Numbered from the stretch's first letter, positions 16,939 to 25,883 are shown. The stretch: 64,000 nucleotides of DNA from Saprospiraceae bacterium (GCA_017985675.1 JAGNXB010000003.1:86363-150362), one strand, 5' to 3'. The notes: a model not told the origin generated them from the letters alone. Made by a program: numbers and translations.

Positions 16939-18852
16939 ATGCGTTTTTTTGTAGTCTTCCTTTTATGCTTTTGGTCCATTAGTGCCAAAGTTAATGCGCA
17001 GGCGAGTCCTGTTCCTAAAGCGGTTAAGGCCTGGGAAGAAGGCAAGGCGCTCCTGAAAAAACAGGAACCTGAAAAAGCGCGGAAAGCTTTTGAGAAAGCG
17101 ACCCAATTGGATCCGTCTTATTACGATGCGCATGCTGATCTGGCGTCTTTGCTTTTACGCACAAAAGATTCAGCAGCTATTAAACACCTTGAACGGTTAG
17201 TCGATTTGGACCCTGCCAAAGATCCCTATGTATGGCTGGCACTTGGCCGGATGCATCGTGAACTGAGCCATTTCACCCAATCAACATTTGCCTATCAGCA
17301 GTTTTTGCATTTTGCTGCTCCCGATCATGAACAACGTGATGCGGTAATAAGGGAATTGGCCAATGTGCAGTTTACCGGTTTGGCTTTGGCGCAGCCGGTC
17401 CCATTTGTGCCAATCCCACTCGATTCCCATATCAATATGCCAGGCGCTACCATGCAGTATGGCCCCACATTTACAGGGGATGGGCGCACCGTTATTTTTA
17501 CACGGAGAATTGATGGGAACGAAGATTTTTATATGTCCCGTAAAACGGATAAGGACTGGTCTGTAGCCTTCCCTTTAAGTGGTATAAATACCTTGTTTAA
17601 TGAAGGCATGCAGACGATTTCCCGAGATGGGCAGACGATGATATTCACCTGGTGCCATGACCGGCAGGGATATGGAAGTTGTGATTTGTATTTAACCCAT
17701 AACAATGGTTCAGGTGGTTGGACAAAACCCGTAAACATGGGGCCTATGATCAATACACGTGACTGGGACGCGCAGCCTACGCTAAGTGCCGATGGACGGG
17801 TGTTGGTTTTTTCAAGCACGAGACCTGGTGGTGCTGGTGAATCGGATTTGTGGTGGAGTCAAAAAGATACGTTGGGCAAATGGTCTGTGCCGGTGCCTTT
17901 ACCGGGGATGGTCAATACGGCGGGTAAGGAACAAACCCCTTTTTTACATGCAGATGGTCAGACCCTTTTTTTTTCCAGTACCGGGCATCCTGGGCTGGGC
18001 GATTTTGATTTATACGTAAGCCGGTTCAACAAAGAAACCGGATGGCAGCAACCGGTCAACCTGGGCTATCCTATCAATACAGCGGGTCATGAAGGTGCCA
18101 TGAGTCTGGGACTGGATGGCTATACGGCTTATTTTGCAACAGATCGGATGCTTGCAGAACGTGGCCGTTCAGGTCTGTATATCTATTCTTTTGAATTGCC
18201 TGATTTTGCAAGGGGCACGCCGGTGACATTTGTAGAGGGATATGTAAGGGATGCCAAAACTAAAAAGGGGCTGAAAGCGACAATTCGGTTCAAAGCACTG
18301 GTTGATGATAAGGCAGAGGTGGCTATTCCGGCTGCGGCTGATGGATATTATATGATCTGTTTGACTAGCGGCTTGGACTTTGGCATGCAGATGGATCATC
18401 CGGGTTACCAGTTTTATACCGATCATTTTACTTTATCGGATAGTAGCATGTTCCATCCTTATCGGATTGATGTAGGATTGATACCTGAAGATCGGCCGGA
18501 CAAAACGTTAGAAAACAGGATTGTTTTAAGAAATATACTTTTTGCAACTGGCAGTGCAAAATTGTTGCCGGAGTCCACTTTTGACCTGCAACGGATAGCT
18601 GCTTACCTACAGTCCAATCCTGGTTTGCACATTCGATTGGAAGGCCATACCGATAATGTAGGACGGCCTGAAGAAAATTTAACACTGAGCAGTGAGCGGG
18701 CAAATGCAGTAAAAGAATGGTTGATTAAACAAGGCATCGATCCCAGACGTTTATCCTCTCTGGGTATGGGTGATCGTGTACCTGTTGGCGAAAATGAAAC
18801 GGCCCGAGGCCGACAATTGAACCGAAGAACAGAAATGGTTATTTTACCCTAA
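16939..18852 (+). CDS. TPR-PD40-CRD-OmpA envelope protein, PorE-like (probable T9SS component)
   Basis: 637 residues from ATG 16939 (a TTG two codons earlier is less likely), with signal peptide 'MRFFVVFLLCFWSISAKVNAQ'. Domain order: TPR helices (~25-130, 'KARKAFEKATQLDPSYYDAH'), a PD40/WD40-like propeller (~170-400, repeats such as 'LSADGRVLVFSSTRPGG' and 'LHADGQTLFFSSTG'), a carboxypeptidase-regulatory-like domain (~420-495, 'VEGYVRDAKTKKGLKATI'), and a C-terminal OmpA peptidoglycan-binding domain (~520-637, 'LEGHTDNVG', 'LSSERANAVKEWL'). This order matches PorE of the type IX secretion system, which anchors the machine to peptidoglycan. Many paralogues of this layout exist, so the assignment is likely but not certain. 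Confidence 0.82.
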   Translation: MRFFVVFLLCFWSISAKVNAQASPVPKAVKAWEEGKALLKKQEPEKARKAFEKATQLDPSYYDAHADLASLLLRTKDSAAIKHLERLVDLDPAKDPYVWLALGRMHRELSHFTQSTFAYQQFLHFAAPDHEQRDAVIRELANVQFTGLALAQPVPFVPIPLDSHINMPGATMQYGPTFTGDGRTVIFTRRIDGNEDFYMSRKTDKDWSVAFPLSGINTLFNEGMQTISRDGQTMIFTWCHDRQGYGSCDLYLTHNNGSGGWTKPVNMGPMINTRDWDAQPTLSADGRVLVFSSTRPGGAGESDLWWSQKDTLGKWSVPVPLPGMVNTAGKEQTPFLHADGQTLFFSSTGHPGLGDFDLYVSRFNKETGWQQPVNLGYPINTAGHEGAMSLGLDGYTAYFATDRMLAERGRSGLYIYSFELPDFARGTPVTFVEGYVRDAKTKKGLKATIRFKALVDDKAEVAIPAAADGYYMICLTSGLDFGMQMDHPGYQFYTDHFTLSDSSMFHPYRIDVGLIPEDRPDKTLENRIVLRNILFATGSAKLLPESTFDLQRIAAYLQSNPGLHIRLEGHTDNVGRPEENLTLSSERANAVKEWLIKQGIDPRRLSSLGMGDRVPVGENETARGRQLNRRTEMVILP

Positions 18853-18862
18853 AGAAAGAGCG

Positions 18863-18870
18863 TAACTTTG
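18863..18870 (+). promoter_or_regulatory. -7 promoter box for alpha/beta hydrolase gene
   Basis: TAACTTTG matches TAnnTTTG and lies 19 bases before the ATG at 18890, so the hydrolase gene probably has its own promoter despite following the PorE-like gene by only 37 bases. Confidence 0.5.
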
Positions 18871-18889
18871 CCGCCGAATACAATAGAAT

Positions 18890-19684
18890 ATGTCGTCAGT
18901 ACCTTTTATAAAACACGGATCGGGTCCTCTTACAGTTGTACTGATGCATGGATTTTGTGAAGATCGCCGGATTTTTGAAGGCATTTTACCCTATCTGGAT
19001 CAGAAAAACTATAGTTGGTTTTTGCCGGATTTGCCTGGTTTTGGTGATGCGAGCAAAACGGGTTTGCTTGAACACAGCATAACAGGTTACGCCGATTATA
19101 TCAGAGATTGGATTTTGGACCAAAGTAAAGGTACCGTCATCCTTGTTGGTCACAGTATGGGTGGATATGTAGCGCTGGATTTTGCTTCTCATTACCCCGA
19201 ACAATTACGGGGTTTGATTTTGCTGCACAGTCAGGCCGCAGCAGACAGCGCCGAAAAAAAGCGTAGTCGGGATGAGCACATTCAATTTCTTGAAAAAAAC
19301 GGGATGGCAAAATATGCGGCCCGATTAATCCCGGCGCTGTATCACACCAAATACCGTGAGAGTCACAAAGAATTGATTGGCACCTGGGTCGACCGGGCGG
19401 CTAAGTATAATCAGAAGGGCGTTAGTCTGGCATTGCAATGTATGCGAGATCGCAAGGATCACAGTGAAACACTGGCAGCACTCAAGTTGCCGGTGGGTAT
19501 TATTGCGGGTGGCATAGATCCTTTAATACCCAGGGAGGTATCACTGAAGGAAAGTCATTTGGCCGCATTGACCAGTTTCCATTTGCTGGAAGATATGGGC
19601 CACATGGGAATGGTAGAAGCACCGGAATTAGTTGGCACTACTTTACAGAAATGTATTGAAGAGCTTATTCCGATTGTAGTTTAG
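18890..19684 (+). CDS. alpha/beta hydrolase
   Basis: 264 residues of the alpha/beta-hydrolase fold. The oxyanion-hole motif is 'LMHGFCEDRR'. The nucleophile elbow is 'GHSMGGYV' (Ser near 88). Asp lies in 'GGIDPLIP', and the catalytic His in 'MGHMGMVE'. It is probably an esterase or small-molecule hydrolase; substrate unknown. Its 3' end overlaps the convergent MazG-like gene by 20 bases. Confidence 0.88.
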   Translation: MSSVPFIKHGSGPLTVVLMHGFCEDRRIFEGILPYLDQKNYSWFLPDLPGFGDASKTGLLEHSITGYADYIRDWILDQSKGTVILVGHSMGGYVALDFASHYPEQLRGLILLHSQAAADSAEKKRSRDEHIQFLEKNGMAKYAARLIPALYHTKYRESHKELIGTWVDRAAKYNQKGVSLALQCMRDRKDHSETLAALKLPVGIIAGGIDPLIPREVSLKESHLAALTSFHLLEDMGHMGMVEAPELVGTTLQKCIEELIPIVV

Positions 19685-20009
19685 GATTATCCAGATGACG
19701 CTTGTTGTCCCGGCTTGTTTTTTTGTGCAAGTTTTGTGCTAAAGCCTGTTCCAGGTCAACACCTGTTTGGTTTGCCAGACACATCAACACCCAGAGCACA
19801 TCGGCCATTTCATCCTGGATAGCTGCTTTAGCCATGTGCGCATCATCCGGATTTTTATAGGATTGCTCACCGTATTCGCGAGCCATCCATCGCGACAGTT
19901 CACCCACTTCTTCCATGAGTATAGTCATATTGGTCAGCGGGTGAAAATACCTTACCCCATGCTGGCGTATCCATTGGTCGACTGTTGACTGCGCTTCTTT
20001 GATGTGCAT
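19665..20009 (-). CDS. MazG-like nucleotide pyrophosphohydrolase
   Basis: 114 residues. The all-alpha NTP pyrophosphatase motif is present: 'LMEEVGELSRWMARE' (EExxE) near residue 33 and 'IQDEMADVLWVLMCLAN' (ExxD) near 66. Such enzymes hydrolyse nucleoside triphosphates, often non-canonical ones, to monophosphates and pyrophosphate. It begins two bases after dtd and overlaps the convergent hydrolase gene at its 3' end. Pairing with Dtd suggests a small quality-control operon. Confidence 0.88.
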   Translation of the reverse strand: MHIKEAQSTVDQWIRQHGVRYFHPLTNMTILMEEVGELSRWMAREYGEQSYKNPDDAHMAKAAIQDEMADVLWVLMCLANQTGVDLEQALAQNLHKKTSRDNKRHLDNPKLQSE

Positions 20010-20011
20010 GA

Positions 20012-20464
20012 TTATTCTCTGATTTTACTGTCGATGATGATGGTAACCGGGCCATCATTTACTAATTCCACTTTCATATCTGCACCAAAGATGCCGGTAT
20101 AGACGGGACATTCGGAGTTGGTTCGCAGGTGATCAATAAAATAGGTATACAAAGGTATAGCATGATCTGGTCGGGCAGCTCGAATAAAAGAGGGTCTGTT
20201 CCCTTTTTTAGTACTTGCGTGTAATGTAAATTGACTGACGATCAGGAAGGACCCTTTTATTTCGCGAATGTCCAGATTCATTTTACCTTCGGTATCACTA
20301 AAGATGCGCATTTGCAGTATCTTTTGTGATAGCCAATGTACATCATCCCGGGTATCCGATTCTTCAATACCCAGTAAAACGACCATACCTGATGTTATGC
20401 TTACCGTTGGATTGTTTTCAATAAAAACAGATGCCTCCTGAACACGCTGAATGACTAGTCGCAT
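20012..20464 (-). CDS. dtd: D-aminoacyl-tRNA deacylase
   Basis: 150 residues from ATG 20464 ('MRLVIQRVQEASVFIENN'), the normal length and beginning for Dtd; the open frame upstream runs into the AT-rich origin-like region and is not coding. Key motifs are 'SQFTLHASTKKGNRPSF' and the C-terminal 'NDGPVTI' (cross-subunit GP motif). The enzyme removes D-amino acids (and glycine from tRNA-Ala) mischarged onto tRNA. It is followed after two bases by the MazG-like gene. Confidence 0.96.
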   Translation of the reverse strand: MRLVIQRVQEASVFIENNPTVSITSGMVVLLGIEESDTRDDVHWLSQKILQMRIFSDTEGKMNLDIREIKGSFLIVSQFTLHASTKKGNRPSFIRAARPDHAIPLYTYFIDHLRTNSECPVYTGIFGADMKVELVNDGPVTIIIDSKIRE

Positions 20465-20595
20465 AATGTTATCCCCAAATCGAAAAAAGAAAATGTGTAA
20501 AGTACTAGACGCTAAGGTCCATGAAAAATTACTTTTAAACACAACAGTTTAAAATCTGGTGGATAAAGGTGATAGTTATAAACACTAATTAACAA

Positions 20596-20604
20596 TGTGG
20601 ATAA
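20596..20604 (-). promoter_or_regulatory. DnaA box, perfect consensus
   Basis: TGTGGATAA, the reverse complement of TTATCCACA, within the proposed oriC. Confidence 0.75.
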
Positions 20605-20710
20605 ATTAAATATGACAAATCTTGTTTTATTGGGGATAACCTGCATATATGAGCTAATTATTACGATCCCACTAACATTATACAAAATTCTATTTGTATG
20701 ATACATATAC

Positions 20711-20719
20711 TGTGGATAA
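20711..20719 (-). promoter_or_regulatory. DnaA box, perfect consensus
   Basis: TGTGGATAA, same orientation as the box at 20596, 115 bases further on. Confidence 0.75.
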
Positions 20720-20954
20720 ACTATACAGCAAATGTGAATATTTAATTATAAAATTGTATATCAATGAGTTATAATTAAATGAACTGTGAATAAGCTGTGT
20801 ATAAAAAGAATATTTGGTTTAGTTTTAAAAGGGATATTTTATCTCTCCACATATTCACAGCCTTGATGATAGTGCCTTTTTTATAAATTTATTTTAAAAG
20901 TAATTAATCATAACTTATCACTGAAATGCGCTGTTTAAATGAAAATTCTTCTGT

Positions 20955-20962
20955 TACTTTTG
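20955..20962 (+). promoter_or_regulatory. -7 promoter box for ctaA
   Basis: TACTTTTG matches TAnnTTTG, 18 bases before the ctaA ATG at 20981. No clear -33 TTG at the expected distance. Confidence 0.5.
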
Positions 20963-20980
20963 TTCGACAAATAAAGAGCT

Positions 20981-22030
20981 ATGCATCAACAAGCGACATA
21001 TAATAAGTGGGTTTCGATATGGTTGCTCGTTGGGTTAGTTATGTTGGTAGGTCAAATATTTATAGGAGGTGTAACCCGGTTAACAGGTAGTGGATTGTCG
21101 ATTACAAAATGGGAGATTGTTACTGGTACCTTACCACCAATGAATGAGGGGGAATGGGAAGAAGAGTTTAATAAATATCAGGAGACACCACAATACAAAT
21201 TGGTCAATAGGGGAATGACGATAAGTGCATTTAAGTACATTTATTTTTGGGAGTATTTCCATCGTTTATGGGCACGGTTGATAGGGTTCATATTTTTTAT
21301 TCCCTGGTGTTATTTTATGTGGCGTGGTTGGGTCACCAGGAGATTGAATAAAGGATTAGCGATTGTGGTTGGGTTAGCTGTAATTACAGCATCGTTTGGC
21401 TGGATCATGGTAGCTAGTGGTTTGGTTGAGAGACCGTGGGTGAATGCATATAAGTTGAGCATTCATCTCCTGTTAGGTTTTAGTGTTTTTATTGCACTAT
21501 ATGCTGCATGGTATCGTTATGTTTATGGGAACAAAGTGGTTATTAGGCAGAATGGGAATTTGATGTCAGGTGTATTATTTGGTTTAGTGATGGTCCAGAT
21601 AATATTAGGAGGTATGATGTCAGGTATGAAGGCTGGATTGTCTTATCCTACCTGGCCTCAGATGAATGGTGAGTGGATTCCTGGTGTTTTATTTGAAGGA
21701 GGACACTGGACGTTATCTAGTTTTATAAACTATGACGATTCGATTTTTATGGTGGCATTGGTTCAGTTAATACATCGGGTTATCGCATATATCATATTGG
21801 TTGTTAGTGTTTTATATGTATATGAATCTTATAAAAATGGAGTAAATTCGGTTATTAACAAGGTGTTAGTAAGCGTGTTAATAAGTCAAATCATATTGGG
21901 TATCTGGACGGTAGTTGAATTTAAGCATGGTGTTCCTGTGGCACTTGGTTCAGCTCACCAGTTGGGCGCACTTGCCTTATCAACGGTTGTTTTCCATTGC
22001 CGTTTCATCCTGTTGGAAAGGAGGAATTGA
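20981..22030 (+). CDS. ctaA: heme A synthase (COX15/CtaA family)
   Basis: 349 residues with about eight membrane segments in two homologous halves. It converts heme O to heme A for cytochrome c oxidase. Conserved features: 'FIGGVTRLTGSGLSITKWE' near residue 27, 'WEYFHRLWARLIG' with a heme-ligand His, 'GLVERPWVNAYKLSIHLLLG' with the second-half His, 'GGMMSGMKAGLSYPTWPQM', 'LIHRVIAYI' and 'ALGSAHQLGALA'. Its length and layout fit the longer, COX15-like type seen in Bacteroidota. Base composition is strikingly G+T-rich on the coding strand, as expected for leading-strand DNA next to an origin. Confidence 0.95.
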   Translation: MHQQATYNKWVSIWLLVGLVMLVGQIFIGGVTRLTGSGLSITKWEIVTGTLPPMNEGEWEEEFNKYQETPQYKLVNRGMTISAFKYIYFWEYFHRLWARLIGFIFFIPWCYFMWRGWVTRRLNKGLAIVVGLAVITASFGWIMVASGLVERPWVNAYKLSIHLLLGFSVFIALYAAWYRYVYGNKVVIRQNGNLMSGVLFGLVMVQIILGGMMSGMKAGLSYPTWPQMNGEWIPGVLFEGGHWTLSSFINYDDSIFMVALVQLIHRVIAYIILVVSVLYVYESYKNGVNSVINKVLVSVLISQIILGIWTVVEFKHGVPVALGSAHQLGALALSTVVFHCRFILLERRN

Positions 22031-22075
22031 ATGTCAACAATTAGAATTAGAGTTATTAATAAATAACTTAAATGT

Positions 22076-22083
22076 TACCTTTG
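22076..22083 (+). promoter_or_regulatory. -7 promoter box for second hydrolase gene
   Basis: TACCTTTG (TAnnTTTG match), 18 bases before the ATG at 22102, the same spacing as for ctaA. Confidence 0.5.
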
Positions 22084-22101
22084 TTTTAATACGATTTAAT
22101 T

Positions 22102-22869
22102 ATGTTAGAGACAACGACGGCGGGTAAGTTTAAATATTTTGAGTCCAAAGGAGAGGGCGATGTCCTTTTACTTTTGCATGGGTTATTTGGTGCGACAAGT
22201 AATTTCTCAGGTGTAATAGATGCATTTGGAAAATCACATAATGTAGTTATTCCAATACTGCCTATTTATGAGTTACCCCTGCTAAAGGTTTCTCTTACAG
22301 GTCTTCTTGAATATGTGGAGGAATTTGTAAATTTTAAAGGTTTTCCAAAGGTTCATATTTTAGGTAATAGTCTTGGTGGACATTTGTCTTTGTTGTATGC
22401 CTTAAAGTGCCCGGAGCGGGTTCAGACGATGATATTAACCGGCAGTAGTGGTTTGTATGAAAGCGGTATGGGTAATACATTTCCTAAACGAAGTGATTAT
22501 AACTTTATCAAAGCGAAAACTGAAGCCACTTTTTATCGTCCAGAAACAGCAACAAAGGAGTTGGTGGATGAAGTGTATGATATTGTCAATGATAGGATGA
22601 AGGCTATTCGGGTATTGGCTACAGCAAAAAGTGCCATTCGCCATAATGTAGGAGATCGATTGCATGAGATCAAGTGTCCAACACTCATCATCTGGGGTAA
22701 AGAAGATACTGTTACTCCTGCATTTGTTGCGGATAAGTTTCATTCTTTAATAGAAAATACAGAACTGCATATTTTTGATGAATGTGGCCACGCACCAATG
22801 TGGGAGTTACCCAAACAGTTTAATGCAGTGTTAAATAGTTTTTTGGAGCGCCACCCGGTGCAATTGTAA
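22102..22869 (+). CDS. alpha/beta hydrolase
   Basis: 255 residues. 'LLLLHGLFGATSNF' forms the oxyanion-hole region. 'LGNSLGGHLS' (Ser near 95) is the nucleophile elbow. 'IWGKEDTVTP' carries the acid and 'DECGHAPMWE' the catalytic His. It probably hydrolyses an ester or similar bond; substrate unknown. Not closely similar to the hydrolase at 18890. It is the last recognisable gene before the 1.9 kb parS-containing gap. Confidence 0.88.
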   Translation: MLETTTAGKFKYFESKGEGDVLLLLHGLFGATSNFSGVIDAFGKSHNVVIPILPIYELPLLKVSLTGLLEYVEEFVNFKGFPKVHILGNSLGGHLSLLYALKCPERVQTMILTGSSGLYESGMGNTFPKRSDYNFIKAKTEATFYRPETATKELVDEVYDIVNDRMKAIRVLATAKSAIRHNVGDRLHEIKCPTLIIWGKEDTVTPAFVADKFHSLIENTELHIFDECGHAPMWELPKQFNAVLNSFLERHPVQL

Positions 22870-22993
22870 GACTAGTCTTGAACATGCGACCAGATATGGG
22901 ATTGTAGCAGATCAGAGTTGTATTTATATTTATTAAACAACTCTCTGCCTTACAGATTAAATATTATCTCGATGGACTTTTCACATGGTGTGA

Positions 22994-23009
22994 TGTTTCA
23001 CGTGAAACA
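22994..23009. promoter_or_regulatory. parS: parS centromere site 1
   Basis: TGTTTCACGTGAAACA, a perfect 16-base palindrome identical to the bacterial chromosomal parS consensus bound by ParB (Spo0J). The symmetry extends one base on each side (22993-23010). Confidence 0.9.
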
Positions 23010-23067
23010 TTATCTCTCTTCTTTAGTTATGCAAATTAACTTTGTATCATCATTTATCATTCCTTAA

Positions 23068-23083
23068 TGTTCCACGTGGAACA
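23068..23083. promoter_or_regulatory. parS: parS centromere site 2
   Basis: TGTTCCACGTGGAACA, a perfect 16-base palindrome with the parS core, 58 bases after site 1. Two such sites so close together argue against chance. Confidence 0.87.
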
Positions 23084-23899
23084 ATAGATTATTATCAAGG
23101 CTTCAAAAGTTTATGTACTTCTTATCATAAGATCGTACGACATTATTTATAAGCCCTTTCTCTACTGCCATTATATGTTTTCTACACTCCTCAGTACAGA
23201 ATACAAGATCTAGTGCTGGTCAGTAGGGTTCAGTAAATCAGTGGCAATTTGATCGATATACAGGATACAGCCAAATGGTGATTTGGTATGAGCGGAAGGA
23301 TATCTTGGCATTGTATGGTATGTAACTAGTAAGTCTCATGCCTATGCCTATTCATCCTATAAATACGCGCAGATACTACTACGGGTGGAAACACATTTTA
23401 GAGTGAATTGGTAAAAGGCCGTAAGCATGGTATGGTACTTCTGTAAGTATTGAAGCCGTAGTTTAACATGTGGGGTGTTAAAGTTTGCAGACTCAACGCC
23501 GGATGAAATGCCGTGCCAAAAACAAGAACAATAGTTAAGGGACTTTGTGTTATAGCCTCTTTTCATACCTAGTGCAAACCAATGACTCCTAATTACACAG
23601 GATATAAATCATCTTGAACATCAGTTTCATAGTGCCTCTTCTGTAGTTTTAGTTCAGAAAAATGGCAATGTCTATCTGGACAAGAATACTAAACGTATCA
23701 CACCAGGTGATCAACCCAATTTGAGATGCCGATCATTTCTTTCACAGAAGATTAGTTGCACGAGAGAAGGTAGGCCTATAACATGATAGGATCCCTGCAT
23801 ATGATACAGTCAACTCATCTTCGGATCAATACATCTGTAGGATGGTTACCGACTATTAACGGATAACCTGGAAGTGGCGGTGTTAAATGGTTATTCGTT

Positions 23900-24050
23900 T
23901 ATTTGGGAAATGTCCTCGAACAGCTCGCACCCAATGTCTAGCTTACCAACCCGTAAGGGGGAGTTTCACTGACCCTGAAAGGACGAATGTCTGGTGGACT
24001 TCGGTGAGCGAACCGAGCGCCCCTGCTCGAGGCTTACGAAATGCGCTAAG
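23900..24050 (+). ncRNA. possible structured RNA in a GC-rich island, unidentified
   Basis: A clearly GC-richer island inside AT-rich DNA, with adjacent stem-loops: TCGGT-gagcga-ACCGA (about 24000-24015) and CGAGC-gcccct-GCTCG just after it. GC islands in AT-rich DNA often mark structured RNAs. It does not resemble tmRNA, SRP RNA or RNase P RNA as I know them. The strand is a guess. Confidence 0.25.
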
Positions 24051-24695
24051 TAATATCTACAAAAATTAGCAAATGATCCACCGATTCCAACTCCGCCAAA
24101 TGTGAGCAAAGACCTAAAATTTCTTTCACCTACACCACCACAGGTAAGTTCATTAGAAAACAGTGTTATCCACTTGGGGCGGATTATCTAGAATATTTTA
24201 TTCTATTTGAGAAACTTATCCTTACCACTTTACATATTTATCATTGAGGGAGGGGGAAGTCATTCAATGATGTTGATGTTCAAAGACAAACTTTAGATGT
24301 ACAGGAAAAGTAAGTAGAATTGTATTGACTGACCGAACATCCAATCCAAATTATATAATTCCAAAAGAAGCTTGGTGGATATTCAACATCTAATAGCATG
24401 TCTTAGCTACTGCAGGGGTAGTTATAGGTAGGATCTTTCGGATCAAAAAGTTAGTTGTGGATTAAAGATCAGTTTGTCACTCTACCGCTCCGTTTGGTCA
24501 TAGGGCTGGTAATAACTTTGTATTGGCAAACAAGAGGATTCAGAGAGTACAATAACCGTAACAATTTTTGATATAGGACAATTCGTGATTCCCCGAGCAA
24601 ATACCGATTATAATTTTCAATAATATTGATTATATATCTATTTAAGGAATAAATAATGTAAAATTTAACAATATCAAGAATAAAAGACAATATTT

Positions 24696-24704
24696 TGTGG
24701 ATAA
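24696..24704 (-). promoter_or_regulatory. DnaA box, perfect consensus
   Basis: TGTGGATAA, with one-mismatch boxes at 24166-24174 (TTATCCACT) and 24456-24464 (TGTGGATTA) nearby. A possible second, sparser DnaA-binding group on the right side of the gap. Confidence 0.55.
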
Positions 24705-24766
24705 CTTGATATATTAGTGACATACCTACCGAAGCCGGAGAGCTATGTAATACAAGTTGCGTGATA

Positions 24767-25702
24767 TTAATATTTACACGCCCCTTCCTGATTGATACGG
24801 CTGTAATACAACGTATAGTCCTGTTTCAATTGATGCATAATGGCTGCCATTTTTTCACCACAGTTTTCAGCAGCCAGGCTGTTGTCACAGAGTGCAAACA
24901 CAGATGGACCCGACCCTGAGATACTACATCCAAGAGCGCCTTCCTTATAGGCAGCCTCCTGCATGGCATAAAAGCCGGGTATAAAGGGTGCCCGTTGTTC
25001 TTCTATAACTGCATCTCTCATACTCCGTCCAATCAATCCAAAATCAGACTGGTATAACCCATGAATCAATCCGCCCAGGTTTCCACTTTGGGTAACCATC
25101 GACTCCAGGCTGATATCTGGCTTTAAGATATTCCTCGTTTCTTTAGTAGTGATTTGTACATGCGGGTGAAGTACAGTAACATACAATCCTTTAGGTACTG
25201 GCAAACGATGTATATCAAGACTTTTTCCATCACGTATCAAAACGATGCCTCCTAATAATGAAGCAGCAACATTGTCGGTGTACCATCCGCCAGTAACTGA
25301 GTATTCACCAGCCATGGCAAATGGAAGTAAGTCACGTTTTTCTAAAGGCTTTTTTAATAATTCATTTATTGCCATGACACCAGCCACTGCTGAGGCAGCA
25401 CTACTACCAAGTCCACTGGCAAAAGGCATTTTTTTATGCAGTTCGAAGGCGATACCGCGATCTGGTTCACCCAGATAGTCCAGCATAGCCTGTGCAGCAA
25501 TGGTGGCTGTATTTTTAGTAGGGTCGCGAGGCAACAGGCCTTTGTCACCATGTATAGCTACCAATTCAAGTCCTTTTTTATCTGTAAACCAGGCGGTTAT
25601 TTCATCACCAGGAGCCTCTAATGCCAGACCCAATATATCAAAGCCACATGCCAGGTTTGAAAGACTGGCTGGGGCAAATACCTTTATACCTGTTTGTTTC
25701 AT
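24767..25702 (-). CDS. thrB: homoserine kinase
   Basis: 311 residues, GHMP kinase family. The phosphate-binding motif is 'PFASGLGSSAASAVAGV' near residues 92-108, with 'MKQTGIKVFAPASLSNLACG' at the start and 'GCSISGSGPSVFAL' as the C-terminal GHMP motif. It phosphorylates L-homoserine in threonine biosynthesis. No thrA or thrC is adjacent. A -7 box (25707-25714) ends four bases before the ATG, so the mRNA may be leaderless. Confidence 0.95.
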   Translation of the reverse strand: MKQTGIKVFAPASLSNLACGFDILGLALEAPGDEITAWFTDKKGLELVAIHGDKGLLPRDPTKNTATIAAQAMLDYLGEPDRGIAFELHKKMPFASGLGSSAASAVAGVMAINELLKKPLEKRDLLPFAMAGEYSVTGGWYTDNVAASLLGGIVLIRDGKSLDIHRLPVPKGLYVTVLHPHVQITTKETRNILKPDISLESMVTQSGNLGGLIHGLYQSDFGLIGRSMRDAVIEEQRAPFIPGFYAMQEAAYKEGALGCSISGSGPSVFALCDNSLAAENCGEKMAAIMHQLKQDYTLYYSRINQEGACKY

Positions 25703-25706
25703 AGAT

Positions 25707-25714
25707 CAAAGATA
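25707..25714 (-). promoter_or_regulatory. -7 promoter box, near-leaderless thrB
   Basis: Reads TATCTTTG on the minus strand; only four bases separate it from the thrB ATG at 25702, so transcription should begin at or next to the start codon. Confidence 0.5.
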
Positions 25715-25883
25715 CAGCCTGCTTTGGCAGATCATAAAGAAGTTGGCAGCATTCCACTTGGTAAGAAATCATATCCGTGTAGGTATAATCACAATACACG
25801 ATTAAGGGTGCTTTGTGTTTGGATCATTATGAAGACAATGTTAAATCCGTCTATTTAGATCAGTATTGCCTGCCTAAAACAAT

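Larger units (their letters stand above)
20465..20980. other. oriC: probable chromosomal replication origin (oriC): DnaA-box cluster and AT-rich DNA
   Basis: A gene-free, AT-rich stretch between divergent dtd and ctaA. Two perfect DnaA boxes (TGTGGATAA) are at 20596-20604 and 20711-20719. One-mismatch boxes lie at 20469-20477 (opposite orientation), 20558-20566, 20631-20639, 20785-20793 and 20796-20804. All the others face the same way. Very AT-rich DNA at about 20876-20915 could serve as the unwinding element. No dnaA gene is adjacent, which is common in this phylum. Two parS palindromes lie about 2.2 kb downstream. A cumulative GC-skew minimum here would settle it. Confidence 0.72.
22870..24766. 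other. 1.9 kb gene-free region with parS sites, DnaA boxes and a GC-rich island
   Basis: No credible protein gene; the open frames present (longest 84 codons) have no domain signal and skewed composition. It contains two parS palindromes near its left end, a GC-rich island with stem-loops at about 23900-24050, and scattered DnaA boxes towards the right. Together with 20465-20980 it looks like the origin and partition zone. Confidence 0.6.

Noticed and set aside
23887..24069. 60-codon open frame over the GC-rich island
   Set aside because: No recognisable motif; the stem-loops suggest structure rather than coding.
24469..24723. 84-codon open frame in the origin-proximal gap
   Set aside because: Ile/Tyr/Leu composition is explained by AT-rich DNA, and it overlaps DnaA-like boxes.
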